A stretch of DNA of 64,000 nt from Mobilicoccus massiliensis (GCF_000826525.2 NZ_LN651331.1:682026-746025); one strand, 5' to 3'; shown: positions 9,294 through 18,019, counted from the stretch's first letter. Program-made: numbers and translations. Notes: generated from the letters alone by a model not told the origin.

Positions 9294-10231
9294 CGGCGCA
9301 CCGTCAGCCGGGGGTCGAGCAGGAGGTAGGCCACCTCGACGAGCAGGTTGACCGCGATGACCGCCACGACGAGCACCATGACGACGTCCTGGACGACTAG
9401 CAGGTCGCGGGCGAAGACCGCGTCGAGCAGCAGGCTGCCGAGTCCGGGCACGACGAAGACCCGCTCGACGACGACCGCGCCGATGAGCATCGTCGTGAGC
9501 TGCAGCGCGAGCACGGTGACGACGGGGATCGCGGCGTTGCGCAGTCCGTGTCGGACGAGCGCCTGCAGCGGCCGCAGCCCCTTGGCCCGCGCCGTGCGCA
9601 GGTAGTCCTCGCGCAACACGTCGAGCACGGCCGAGCGGACGTACCGGGTGAGCACGGCGGCCTGGACCAGGCCCAGCGCCAGGGCCGGCAGTACGAGCCC
9701 GCGCAGGAACGCCTCCGGATCGTAGGCGGGCGGGGTCCACCCACCCGCCGGCAGCCAGCCGAGACGCACGGCGAACAGGGCGATGAGCAGGATGCCCGCG
9801 AGGAACGACGGGATGGCCATCCCGATCTGGGACAGGGCCGAGATGAGCGCCCCGCTCACGTGCCGGTGACGCCACGCCGCGATGGTGCCCAGCGGAACGG
9901 CGAGGGCCACCGCGACCAGCATCGCGGCCCCGACGAGCCACGTCGTCACCCCGAAGCGGTCGACGATCTGGGGGCCGACCGGGATGCGCGAGAGATAGCT
10001 CGTGCCGAAGTCGCCGACGAGCAGGCCCCCGACCCACGTGAGATACCGCTCGGGCAGGGGTCGGTCGAGCCCGAACTCGACGCGCAAGCGGGCCACGGCC
10101 TCCTCGCTCGCGTTGAGGCCGAGTGCCACGCGGGCCGGGTCTCCGGGCAGGATCTGCATGAACGCGAAGACGAGCAGCGAGCTCACGAAGACCGCGAGCG
10201 CGAGTCCCAGAAGGCGGCGAAGGATCACCAT
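9290..10231 (-). CDS. Oligopeptide ABC transporter permease (DppB type)
   Basis: A 313-residue inner-membrane permease with the DppB layout: a first membrane helix (LGLALAVFVSSLLVFAFMQI), the LPGDPARVALG motif, a periplasmic domain of about 65 residues, then the BPD_transp_1 region with the EAA-type loop LREDYLRTARAKGLRPLQAL that docks the ATPase. The ATG at 10231 lies 22 nt after the stop of the upstream solute-binding lipoprotein, consistent with one operon. The stop overlaps the DppC start. Confidence 0.95.
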   Translation of the reverse strand: MVILRRLLGLALAVFVSSLLVFAFMQILPGDPARVALGLNASEEAVARLRVEFGLDRPLPERYLTWVGGLLVGDFGTSYLSRIPVGPQIVDRFGVTTWLVGAAMLVAVALAVPLGTIAAWRHRHVSGALISALSQIGMAIPSFLAGILLIALFAVRLGWLPAGGWTPPAYDPEAFLRGLVLPALALGLVQAAVLTRYVRSAVLDVLREDYLRTARAKGLRPLQALVRHGLRNAAIPVVTVLALQLTTMLIGAVVVERVFVVPGLGSLLLDAVFARDLLVVQDVVMVLVVAVIAVNLLVEVAYLLLDPRLTVRR

Positions 10232-10253
10232 CGTCGATCAGGGGTCGGGTGGG

Positions 10254-11759
10254 TCAGCCGCGGGAGAGGCCCGTGACGTCGAAGGACTCGCCGACCGCGT
10301 TCTGGGGCAGGCCGGCGATGTCCTTCTTCGCGACCATGAGGTTGGGCAGCAGGAACAGCCAGTCCGAGGCCGCGTCCTGCGAGATGAGCCGCGCCGCCTT
10401 CTTCATCTCGGCCACCTGGGTGGCCTCGTCGCCGGCGTCGGCCGCCGCGATCGCCTTGGTGACCTCCGGGTTGTCGTAGTGCAGGTAGTAGTCGGGGTTG
10501 CTGTAGAGGGCCGGCAGGTCGCGCGGCTCGACGTGCGCGACGATCGAGGCGTCGTAGTCGCCGTTCTTCATCACCTGCGTGACCCACGCGGCGGGGAACT
10601 CGAGTTGGTCGAGTTGCACGGTGAATCCGGCTTTCTCGAGGTCGCTCTTGACGACCTGGCCGCACGAGGTGGCGTACGGGAGGGTGGGCAGTCGCAGCCG
10701 CACGGTGGGCGTGGGGTGCGTGCTCTGGGCGAGCAGCTTCTTGGCCGCCTCGACGTCGGGCGGGTGGATGGAGGTGAGGTCCTCGTACCAGGGGTCGGTG
10801 GGCGGGACCATGCTGCCGATGAGCGTTCCACGCCCGGCCCAGCAGCTCTGCATGAGCGACTTCTTGTCGATCGCCTGTCGCGCGGCCTGACGCACCGCAC
10901 GGTCGTCGAACGGCGCCTTGGCGTGGTTGAACGAGAGGACGACCTCGCCGTTGGTCGTGCCCTCGATCACCTGGAAGCGCTGATCGCCGGTGAACTGGCC
11001 GAGCGCCTCGGGGGCCTGCACCGTGGAGACGATGTCGATGGCGTCGGTGAGCACCGCGTTGTTCAAGGCCGTCGGGTCCTTGAAGTACTTGAGCGTCACA
11101 CCGGAGAAGAACGGCTGCTCGCCCCAGTAGTCGTCGCGGCGTCGCAGGTGCAGGGAGTCTCCCCGGTTCCACCGGTCGACGACGTAGGGGCCGGTGCCCA
11201 CGGTCGTCGTCGCGAGATCGGCCACCCCCGTGCGTGAGAACATCGCGCCGATACGCGTGGTCATGCGGTAGAGCCAGTCGCTGCTCGGGCGGCTCAGGGT
11301 GACGACGAGGGTCTGCGGATCCTTCGCCTCGGCCCTGGCGACGACCGACATGGCCTTGGCGAGCGAGGTCGTCCAGTCCTTCTTCACCCGCTCGATGGAG
11401 AACACCGCGTCGTCGGCGGTGAACGGCGAGCCGTTGGAGAACGTCGCCCCCTCGACGAGGTGGAACGTGTAGGTCTTGCGATCGGGCGAGACCTCCCAGC
11501 TCTTCGCGAGGCCGGGCACGATCTTGCCCGCGTCGTCGACGGCGACGAGGCCTTCGTAGACGTTGTCGAGCAGCGCCTGCGGGATGGCCGCGCCGTCGGT
11601 GGTCGTGAAGTCGAGGTTGGCGGGCTCGGCGACCATGCCGACGGCGAGGTCGGTGGACGCGCCCGACCCGCCCGTGCCACCGGGGGCGGGTGAGGTGCCC
11701 GAGCCGGCGGAACACGCCGTGAGCACGAGCGTGGCGGCGAGGGCGAGCAGTCGACGCAT
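10254..11759 (-). CDS. Oligopeptide ABC transporter solute-binding lipoprotein (SBP family 5)
   Basis: A 501-residue extracellular binding lipoprotein. Its signal peptide MRRLLALAATLVLTAC ends in the lipobox LTAC, so Cys16 would be lipidated after cleavage, followed by a Gly/Ser/Pro-rich spacer to about residue 37. The SBP_bac_5 domain follows, with typical segments such as GLAKSWEVSPDRKTYTFHL, TADDAVFSIERV and VGTGPYVVDRW. An open frame continues upstream to 12272, but the lipoprotein signal and the divergent gene make the ATG at 11759 the start. It captures peptides for the permease-ATPase genes downstream; ligand preference is not predictable. The 216-bp divergent gap to the acyl-CoA ligase should hold both promoters. 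Confidence 0.93.
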   Translation of the reverse strand: MRRLLALAATLVLTACSAGSGTSPAPGGTGGSGASTDLAVGMVAEPANLDFTTTDGAAIPQALLDNVYEGLVAVDDAGKIVPGLAKSWEVSPDRKTYTFHLVEGATFSNGSPFTADDAVFSIERVKKDWTTSLAKAMSVVARAEAKDPQTLVVTLSRPSSDWLYRMTTRIGAMFSRTGVADLATTTVGTGPYVVDRWNRGDSLHLRRRDDYWGEQPFFSGVTLKYFKDPTALNNAVLTDAIDIVSTVQAPEALGQFTGDQRFQVIEGTTNGEVVLSFNHAKAPFDDRAVRQAARQAIDKKSLMQSCWAGRGTLIGSMVPPTDPWYEDLTSIHPPDVEAAKKLLAQSTHPTPTVRLRLPTLPYATSCGQVVKSDLEKAGFTVQLDQLEFPAAWVTQVMKNGDYDASIVAHVEPRDLPALYSNPDYYLHYDNPEVTKAIAAADAGDEATQVAEMKKAARLISQDAASDWLFLLPNLMVAKKDIAGLPQNAVGESFDVTGLSRG

Positions 11760-11975
11760 GAGGACTCCTGGAGGACGATCGGTGGCGGTGCCGGTGCGTC
11801 TCCTCGACGACGGAACCGACCACGACGGTAGCGGACGGGACAGAGAAAGCCGGCGAAACCGGGGCGTCGGACGGCGAGGGGCGCGGTATCCCACCGGTGC
11901 GGGTGCCCGGTGCGCGCGAGTCCTGCCCTCCCTTACGGTGAGGCAGTCCGCATCGCCGCACCTCGAGGAGACGCC

Positions 11976-13778
11976 ATGTCCCACCGCACCCTGCTGTCGT
12001 GGCTCTCCGCGAGCATGCGTGAGAACTCCGGCCTCGTCGCGCTGCGGGTGCGACGCGAGGGCCGCTGGCACACGTGGAGCTACCGGGAGCTCGACGAGCT
12101 CTCCTCCCGGCTCGCGGTCGCGTTCCTCGACCTCGGCCTGTCGCAGGGTGACCGTGTCGCGATCCACGCCGGCAACAGCCCGGAGTGGACCGTCGTCGAC
12201 ATCGCCTGCCTCAAGGCGGGCCTGGTCAGCGTTCCGGTGTACACGACCAACACCCCCTATCAGGTGGCGCACGTGCTGCGCGACAGCGGAGCCCGGGCCG
12301 TCGTCTGCGGCACGGCCGGTCTGCTCGAGGTCGCGAGCGAGGCGATCGCGGTGCTCGACGAGGAGGCCAGGCAGGAAGGTGACGACGGTGCGAGGGTGCA
12401 GCGCCTGATCATGCGGGGTCCGGTTGCCGGGGTGCCGGCGATCACCGACCTCATCGCCGCCGCACCTCCCCTGGCCGAGATCGCCGACGACCTCGCGGAG
12501 CGCGCGGCCCGGCTGTCACCGGATGACATGGTGACGATCATCTACACCTCCGGAACGACCGGCGATCCCAAGGGTGTCGTCATCACCCACCGCATGCTGT
12601 GCCACCAGCTCGCCGCCATCGCCACCCGCTTCGAGATGCCCCGGGGCGAGCGCAACATGTCGTTCCTGCCGCTCAGCCACGCCTACGAGCGGGCGTGGAC
12701 GTACGTCGTGCTCGCCGCCGGCATGGAGAGCTGTTCGGTGACCGACCCGAAGGCCGTCGCCGCGGCGATGATCGACATCCAGCCGTCGACGTTCGTCTCG
12801 GTCCCGCGCCTCTACGAGAAGGTCTACGCCGGCGCGCACGCCAAGGCGGGACACGGGCTCAAGCGGGGGATCTTCGACTGGGCCGTGCGCGTCGGCGGCA
12901 TCGTCGAACTGCGCCGGGCCGCGGGACGTTCGATCTCTCCCCTCCTCGCTGCCCAGCTCGCGATCGCCGACCGGCTCGTCCTGCGCAACGTGCGGGCGGC
13001 CGTGGGCGGGCACAAGTACGTCATGGCTGCGGGCGGGGCGCCTTTGCGACGCGAGGTCGAGGAGTTCTTCCTCGCCGCCGGATTACCCGTCTACCAGGGG
13101 TACGGTCTCACCGAGACCGCGCCCATGGTCTCGTGCAACGCGCCCGGGATGACGCGGTTCGGCACGGTCGGCAGGCCGGTGCCCGGCACCCTGGTCCGCA
13201 TCGCGGCCGAGACCGGCGAGGTGCTCGTGCGCGGCGACAACGTCACCCCGGGCTATTACGAGCGGCCGGAGGAGACCGCTGTCGCGATCGACGACGACGG
13301 CTGGTTCCACACCGGCGACGTCGGCTACCTCGACCGCGACGGCTATCTCGTCATCACCGACCGCATCAAGGACCTCATCGTCACCACCCAGGGCAAGAAC
13401 GTCGCCCCCGGCCCGATCGAATCGGCCCTGGCGGCCGATCCCCTCGTCGAGGCGGCACTCGTCGTCGGTGACGGCCGCCCCTACCTCACCGCCCTCGTCC
13501 AGCCCTCGTTCGACGACCTCGAGGCCCACGCCCACGCGCAGGGGTGGCGGTTCGAGACCCACGAGGAACTCCTCGCCCTCGGCGAGGTCGAGGCCTACTA
13601 CGACGACCTCGTGGGCCGCATCGGCCGCAACAGCGCCAAGTACGAACGCATCCAGAAGTTCCGTCTGCTCGCCGATCCGCTGACGATGGACGCCGGTGAG
13701 CTCACCCCCACGCTCAAGGTGCGCCGCCGCCCCGTCGAGCAGCGTTACGCCGCGCTCATCCGCGAGATGTACGCCTGA
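11976..13778 (+). CDS. AMP-dependent long-chain fatty-acid-CoA ligase (FadD15-like)
   Basis: A 600-residue ANL-superfamily adenylate-forming enzyme. The AMP/phosphate loop is YTSGTTGDPKGVVITH (about residues 189-204). The adenine motif is GYGLTETAPMVSCN, the hinge region reads YLVITDRIKDLIVTTQGKNV, and the C-terminal catalytic lysine region is ELTPTLKVRRR. The GKNVAPGPIE version of the hinge and the length fit the bacterial long-chain acyl-CoA synthetase group rather than short-chain or aryl ligases. It activates fatty acids to acyl-CoA with ATP, probably at the cytoplasmic membrane face. The ATG at 11976 is preceded by a GAGGAG ribosome-binding site 5 nt upstream; longer frames starting near 11910 lack one. 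It is convergent with the DUF445 gene, 13 bp away. Confidence 0.93.
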   Translation: MSHRTLLSWLSASMRENSGLVALRVRREGRWHTWSYRELDELSSRLAVAFLDLGLSQGDRVAIHAGNSPEWTVVDIACLKAGLVSVPVYTTNTPYQVAHVLRDSGARAVVCGTAGLLEVASEAIAVLDEEARQEGDDGARVQRLIMRGPVAGVPAITDLIAAAPPLAEIADDLAERAARLSPDDMVTIIYTSGTTGDPKGVVITHRMLCHQLAAIATRFEMPRGERNMSFLPLSHAYERAWTYVVLAAGMESCSVTDPKAVAAAMIDIQPSTFVSVPRLYEKVYAGAHAKAGHGLKRGIFDWAVRVGGIVELRRAAGRSISPLLAAQLAIADRLVLRNVRAAVGGHKYVMAAGGAPLRREVEEFFLAAGLPVYQGYGLTETAPMVSCNAPGMTRFGTVGRPVPGTLVRIAAETGEVLVRGDNVTPGYYERPEETAVAIDDDGWFHTGDVGYLDRDGYLVITDRIKDLIVTTQGKNVAPGPIESALAADPLVEAALVVGDGRPYLTALVQPSFDDLEAHAHAQGWRFETHEELLALGEVEAYYDDLVGRIGRNSAKYERIQKFRLLADPLTMDAGELTPTLKVRRRPVEQRYAALIREMYA

Positions 13779-13794
13779 GCCGGTCGACGGCTCA
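13776..13794. terminator. Small hairpin spanning two convergent stop codons
   Basis: A 7-bp perfect inverted repeat (TGAGCCG / CGGCTCA, loop GTCGA) fills the gap between the acyl-CoA ligase and the DUF445 gene. The left arm begins with the TGA stop of the ligase and the right arm ends with the TCA that is the TGA stop of the opposite gene. It may act as a minimal bidirectional terminator, but no T-tract follows on either strand. Confidence 0.4.
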
Positions 13795-15042
13795 GAGGGC
13801 GAGCTGACTGACCGTGTGGATGAGCAGACCCGCGAGGCCGCCGACGACCGTGCCGTTGATGCGGATGAACTGCAGGTCGCGGCCGACGTGCAACTCGATG
13901 CGGTCGGCGGCCTCCTTGCCGTCCCACCGTTCGATGACCTGCGAGATGACCGGCACGAGTTCGGCTCCGTAGGTGTCGACGAGGCCGGCCAGCACGTCCC
14001 CCGCCCGCCGGTCGACACGCGCGCGCAACTCGGCGTCGTGCTGCAGCCGCTCCCCCAGCGACACGAGCTCGGTCTGGATCCGCGTGCGCAGACGACCCTC
14101 GGGATCGTCGAGCGACTCGACGAGGGTGCGACGCAGGATGCCCCACAGGCTCATCGCGGTGTCCATCGTCTGCGGGTGGAGCAGGAAGGTCTCCTTGAGC
14201 TCCTCGGCGCGCCCCATGGTGGAGGGGTCCTCCTGGAGGTTGCGGGCGAGGTCGCGCAACAGGTCGTCGACGGCGAGCCGCATGCGGTGCCGCGTGTCGT
14301 CGCGCACGTCGCGCACCCATTTCAGGGCCTCGGTGTGCAGCCGGTCGACGACGATCGAGTTCACCCACAGCGGCGTCCACGTCGGTGCTCGTTCCCCGAC
14401 CACCGAGGCGAACTTCTCCGGGTTGTCGAGCAACCAGTCGTGGGCCTCGACGACGACGAGGTCGACGAGGCTGCGATGGACGTCGTCGTCGACGACCTGC
14501 TCGAGCAGGGTCCCGGCCAGGGGCGCGATCGGTTCGCGGACGAGCCGCGGCAGCACGGAGTGTTCGACGAGTTCGCGCACCTCGCCGTCGGAGACGTGGT
14601 CGAGGGCACGGGTGGTGAGCCGGGCCCCGTGGACCACCACCCGCTCGCTGTTCGCCGGTACCGCGAGCCATCGCCCGAACCGGACCGTCGCACCGGAGCC
14701 GAGGAAGCGCTCACGTGCCGCCTCGCCCGTGAGGAAGTGGCCCGCGACGAAGTCCTCGAGCGACCTCGCGAACACGTCCTTCTTGCGCGGGACGAGCGCG
14801 GTGTGCGGGATCGGCAGCCCCAACGGATGCCGGAACAGTGCGGTGACGGCGAACCAGTCGGCCAGGGCGCCGACCATCGCGGCCTCGGCCGTCGCGTTGA
14901 CGTACCCGAGTGCGCCGTCGCGATGCAGAGTGAGCGCGAACACGACGATCGCGAACACGAACAGGGAGGTCGCGACGGTCCGCATCCGGACCAGTCCTCG
15001 TCGGCGTTGCTCGTCGGCCTCGGTGAGCGCGATGGTCGTCAT
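13792..15042 (-). CDS. DUF445 family membrane protein
   Basis: A 416-residue member of the DUF445 family (YjiN-like), of unknown biochemical function. A first membrane segment lies at about residues 22-40 (TVATSLFVFAIVVFALTLH). It is followed by the conserved EAAMVGALADWFAVTALFRHPLGLPIPHTA motif, here at about 53-82, which is the family hallmark. A long, mostly helical region of ~280 residues follows, and a C-terminal membrane segment (ING then VVGGLAGLLIHTVSQ) closes the protein. It stands alone between convergent and tandem neighbours, so context gives no functional hint. Confidence 0.9.
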   Translation of the reverse strand: MTTIALTEADEQRRRGLVRMRTVATSLFVFAIVVFALTLHRDGALGYVNATAEAAMVGALADWFAVTALFRHPLGLPIPHTALVPRKKDVFARSLEDFVAGHFLTGEAARERFLGSGATVRFGRWLAVPANSERVVVHGARLTTRALDHVSDGEVRELVEHSVLPRLVREPIAPLAGTLLEQVVDDDVHRSLVDLVVVEAHDWLLDNPEKFASVVGERAPTWTPLWVNSIVVDRLHTEALKWVRDVRDDTRHRMRLAVDDLLRDLARNLQEDPSTMGRAEELKETFLLHPQTMDTAMSLWGILRRTLVESLDDPEGRLRTRIQTELVSLGERLQHDAELRARVDRRAGDVLAGLVDTYGAELVPVISQVIERWDGKEAADRIELHVGRDLQFIRINGTVVGGLAGLLIHTVSQLAL

Positions 15043-15075
15043 GCGCCGATTCTGCCCTTCCCGGGTTCGGCCGCC

Positions 15076-15786
15076 TCAGTGACCGTGCGGCGCGTGCATC
15101 CAGATGCACACGTCGAGATGGCGCAGCAGGTGGCACGGGTCGCCCACGTCCACGGCCTCCGACTCCGACACGCGGTCGATGAGCCGCTGCAGCCGCTCGC
15201 GGACCTCCTCGTCGCCGATGATCCGCGCGAAGACCTGCCAGTCGATCTGGTAACGCGACGGCCACGTGCCGAGGTACCGGCAGACGACCTCGTCGCGCAC
15301 GGGGAACAGGTCGGGGCGCTTGCGTGCGCACAGTTTGGCCGCGGTGACCCAGTTGACCGCGTAGCGGTCGCGCGCCGGGGGCACGAGCGAGCGCAGGGTG
15401 ACGTAGAGCTCGTCCATCGCGGCGAGCAGTTCGGGGGTGACGTTCTCCAGCCGCGCGTCGAGCGGCAGCCGGTCCTCCGAGAGCAGGCTCTCGACCCGCT
15501 CCATCATCTCGCCGTCGTCGAGCAGCGCTCGCACCGTGGCCGGTGGAACCGTGACGTCGAGCAGGCTCACCGCGAGCAGATCGCGGTCGGTGACCCGCGT
15601 CGGCGCGTCGTCGGCGAGCTGGGTGAACGTGGCGCCGGCGTAGTTGCTGCGCCGGTCGTAGTAGCGCGCGAGGCGTTCGGGGGTCCGGGGATCACGCAGC
15701 ACGGTGAGCGCCCGGTCCAGGGCTCCCGCGTAGAACGGTTCGGCGCGTCGCCAGTCCGACGGGACGGGCAGCGTGAACTCCGGCAT
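15076..15786 (-). CDS. Uncharacterised actinobacterial protein (DUF6308-like)
   Basis: A 236-residue soluble protein with no signal peptide or membrane segment. The N-terminal half contains YYDRRSNYAGATFTQL and LLAVSLLDVTVPP, and the C-terminal half contains VNWVTAAKLCARKRPDLFPVRD followed by VCRYLG. This pattern resembles the actinobacterial family I know as DUF6308; the family number is from memory and should be checked. The RPDLFPVRD piece recalls helix-hairpin-helix-linked proteins but no catalytic motif is evident. The protein ends in HAPHGH after a Cys/His-containing segment. It lies 33 bp upstream of the DUF445 gene in the same direction, so co-transcription is possible. Confidence 0.6.
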   Translation of the reverse strand: MPEFTLPVPSDWRRAEPFYAGALDRALTVLRDPRTPERLARYYDRRSNYAGATFTQLADDAPTRVTDRDLLAVSLLDVTVPPATVRALLDDGEMMERVESLLSEDRLPLDARLENVTPELLAAMDELYVTLRSLVPPARDRYAVNWVTAAKLCARKRPDLFPVRDEVVCRYLGTWPSRYQIDWQVFARIIGDEEVRERLQRLIDRVSESEAVDVGDPCHLLRHLDVCIWMHAPHGH

Positions 15787-15925
15787 GGTGTGTTCCCCTC
15801 ATCGACATCTCGGCCGTCCCAGCGTAGAGGCGCGGGTGCGACGCCGACGAGGTGAATCCGAACGCGTGTGGGGAACGCCTCAGCGGCGGCCCGCCGGGCC
15901 GCCGCCGAGTACGTTCACCTGCGGG

Positions 15926-18019
15926 TCAGGAACGGCCCGTGAGAGACATCCAGCGCTTGTACTCGCTCGAGGCCTTCGGGTTGTACCCGGTGAACAGGTC
16001 CGAGCGGATGTAGCCGTCGGTCTCGTCGAAGTAGCTCTCGTAGGCGATCCAGTCGCGGTTCTTCATCATCCAGTCGTAGACGAAGTTGATGTACTTGGGG
16101 TTGTCGCCGCCGCTCGCGGGGTTCGCGCGGGCGATGCCCCACTCGGGCAGGACGAACTTCTTGCCGTGCTGCTTGGCGAAGTCGAGCCAGAAGTTCCAGC
16201 CGTAGGCGCCATCGCGGTGCTTGGCGATGTTGGCGTCGGTCGTGTAGCCGGGCCACCAGTCGTAGGCGTCCATGCCGATGTAGTCGACGTAGGCGTCACC
16301 GGGGTAGAACACTCGCGCGTCCGGCGTGCCGGTCTGACCGGCGCCCTCGTTGACGACCCACGCGATGCGCAGGTTCGGGCCGCCCTTGCGGATGGCGCCG
16401 ACGGCCTGACGGTAGGCGGCCTTCCAGTCCTCGGCGGTGTTCGCCCAGGCGGCGGCCTTCCAGCCGGGGAGGTTCATCTCCCAGCCCAGGCGGATGTAGG
16501 CGTCGGGGTACTCCGCGGCGATGTTGCGGGCGAGCCGTTCCCACTGGGCGTTGTAGCCGCCGGCCTTGGCCGTGGCGAGGTTGCCGTCGTTGGGCCACAG
16601 CGGCACACCCACGTCGAGGGTGCCCCGGTAACCGGCCGGGATGCGCTCGTTGTCCATGAACCACGTGCTCTGCATGGAGTTCCAGGACTCACGGCTGGGG
16701 AACACGGTGATGACATCGACCTTGCGACCGCGGTTCTGCTCCCACTTCGTCACCTCACCGGCCCGGTTCATCGGGTACATGCCCGAGTCCCAGTACATGC
16801 CCGAGAGGGCGCCCGCACGGCCCTTGGGCTGTCTCTTATACCAATCTGACGCTGCCGACGAATAGAGAGGCGTCGTGGGAGCCGGGTTGGTCGGAGCCGG
16901 GTTGGTCGGAGCCGGCGTCGAGGCGTTGCCGATGCGGGTCACCACGAGCGAGGAGAGCAGGCCCGAGTCCACCTTGCCGATCCACTTGAGGTCGAGACGT
17001 CCGTCGGAGACCTTCGTGCGGAACGTGCGGTCGTAGGCGGTGTCCTTGCCCGCGGCCTTGAAGATGTCGACGTCGGCGAGCACCTTGTCGCCCTCGGCGT
17101 ACACGTCGAAGACGCGCTGCCCGGCCTTGGTCCACCAGCCCTCGCGCATCTTGAGCGTCACCTCGTACGTTCCGTTGGCCACGGGGCGCGTGAGGGTGTT
17201 CATGCGCACCATCTCGGGACGGTACAGCTCGGCGTCCTTCGTGTTCTTGATGGTGGCACCGTCCCAGTAGGACAGCGAGTAGTCGCCGCGGTCGAACCCG
17301 GAGGCCGCCTCGTAGGTGTTGCCCGCGCTGTCCTTGACTGCGTGGGGGTTGACGCTCATCCGGCCGACGACGGTCCGCGTCTCAGGCGTCGTGGGCGCGG
17401 GGGTCGGGCTCGTCGTCGGAGCCGGCGTCGTCGGCGTGGGTGCCGGGGTCGTCGGCGCGTCGGCGATACGGGTGACCTCGAGGGCCGAGAGCAGCGCCGA
17501 GTCCTTCTTGGCCGGGAAGGCGAGGTCGAGTCGGCCGTCCTTGACCGTGACGTCGAAGCTGCGGTCGTAGGCGGCGTTCTTGCCCACGGCCTTGACGATG
17601 TCGATGTCGCTGAGCTTGGTGGCCCCCTCGGCGGTGACGCCGAACACGCGGGCGCCGGCCGATCCCCACCACATCTCGCGCATCTTCAGCGTGACGCGGT
17701 AGGTGCCGTTGTCGACGCGGCGCGACCACGTGTCGAAGCGGACGAGCTCGGGGTAGTAGAGGCGGGAGTCGGCGGCACCCTTGATCGTGCCGGAGGTGAA
17801 GGACTGCGAGAAGTCGCCCTTGGCGAAGCCGCTGCGGCCCTCCCACTTCTTGCCGTCGGAGGTGGTCAGGGCGTCGGGGGCGACGGTCATGCGGAAGGTG
17901 TCACCGACGGCGGCCTGTGCCGCGTTCGTCGTGAGCACCGCCGAGGTGGCGGTCGCCGAGAGGGCGAGCGCGACGACGGTCAGCACGGAGGCAGGGCGAA
18001 ATGGCGCGAATGTACTCAT
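15926..18019 (-). CDS. Secreted malectin-GH26 glycoside hydrolase (chimeric in this assembly)
   Basis: A 697-residue predicted exoenzyme. A Sec signal peptide covers about residues 1-35 (hydrophobic core VLTVVALALSATATSA, then AAQA). Two tandem beta-rich modules follow at ~38-185 and ~215-370. They share the patterns LYYPELVRF / LYRPEMVRM and GTYRVTLKMREMWW / GTYEVTLKMREGWW and resemble malectin-type carbohydrate-binding domains. Pro-Thr linkers separate the modules. The C-terminal ~300 residues are GH26-like, with Glu514 in RLGWEMN as likely acid/base and Glu626 in LPEWGI as likely nucleophile. Residues ~384-397 (the stretch SSAASDWYKRQ and its flank) are translated Nextera adapter, not real protein, so linker length and contiguity are unreliable. 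The ATG at 18019 is chosen because the signal peptide starts there; the frame is open to 18082. The likely role is hydrolysis of a mannan-like or endogenous exopolysaccharide, given its neighbours. Confidence 0.8.
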   Translation of the reverse strand: MSTFAPFRPASVLTVVALALSATATSAVLTTNAAQAAVGDTFRMTVAPDALTTSDGKKWEGRSGFAKGDFSQSFTSGTIKGAADSRLYYPELVRFDTWSRRVDNGTYRVTLKMREMWWGSAGARVFGVTAEGATKLSDIDIVKAVGKNAAYDRSFDVTVKDGRLDLAFPAKKDSALLSALEVTRIADAPTTPAPTPTTPAPTTSPTPAPTTPETRTVVGRMSVNPHAVKDSAGNTYEAASGFDRGDYSLSYWDGATIKNTKDAELYRPEMVRMNTLTRPVANGTYEVTLKMREGWWTKAGQRVFDVYAEGDKVLADVDIFKAAGKDTAYDRTFRTKVSDGRLDLKWIGKVDSGLLSSLVVTRIGNASTPAPTNPAPTNPAPTTPLYSSAASDWYKRQPKGRAGALSGMYWDSGMYPMNRAGEVTKWEQNRGRKVDVITVFPSRESWNSMQSTWFMDNERIPAGYRGTLDVGVPLWPNDGNLATAKAGGYNAQWERLARNIAAEYPDAYIRLGWEMNLPGWKAAAWANTAEDWKAAYRQAVGAIRKGGPNLRIAWVVNEGAGQTGTPDARVFYPGDAYVDYIGMDAYDWWPGYTTDANIAKHRDGAYGWNFWLDFAKQHGKKFVLPEWGIARANPASGGDNPKYINFVYDWMMKNRDWIAYESYFDETDGYIRSDLFTGYNPKASSEYKRWMSLTGRS
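16829..16870 (-). other. Embedded Illumina Nextera i5 adapter with index (assembly artefact)
   Basis: Positions 16829-16861 read as the reverse complement of the Nextera read-1 transposase adapter. Thirty-one of 33 bases match; the only difference is CA instead of AC at 16842-16843 or so. The next eight bases (16862-16869, ATAGAGAG) are the reverse complement of the standard i5 index S502 (CTCTCTAT), and 16870 is the G expected next. On the minus strand the order is index, adapter, mosaic end, then genomic CCCAAGGGCC, which is exactly the order at the start of a sequencing insert. The sequence keeps the GH26 frame open, so it passes unnoticed in translation. It joins directly to a Pro-Thr repeat linker where misassembly is easy. 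Confidence 0.95.

Noticed and set aside
16829-16870. Possible Tn5-like mobile element end inside the GH26 gene
   Set aside because: The mosaic-end-like motif is there because this is the Nextera adapter; the adjacent index and adapter sequence, and the absence of any transposase or target-site duplication, point to library DNA.
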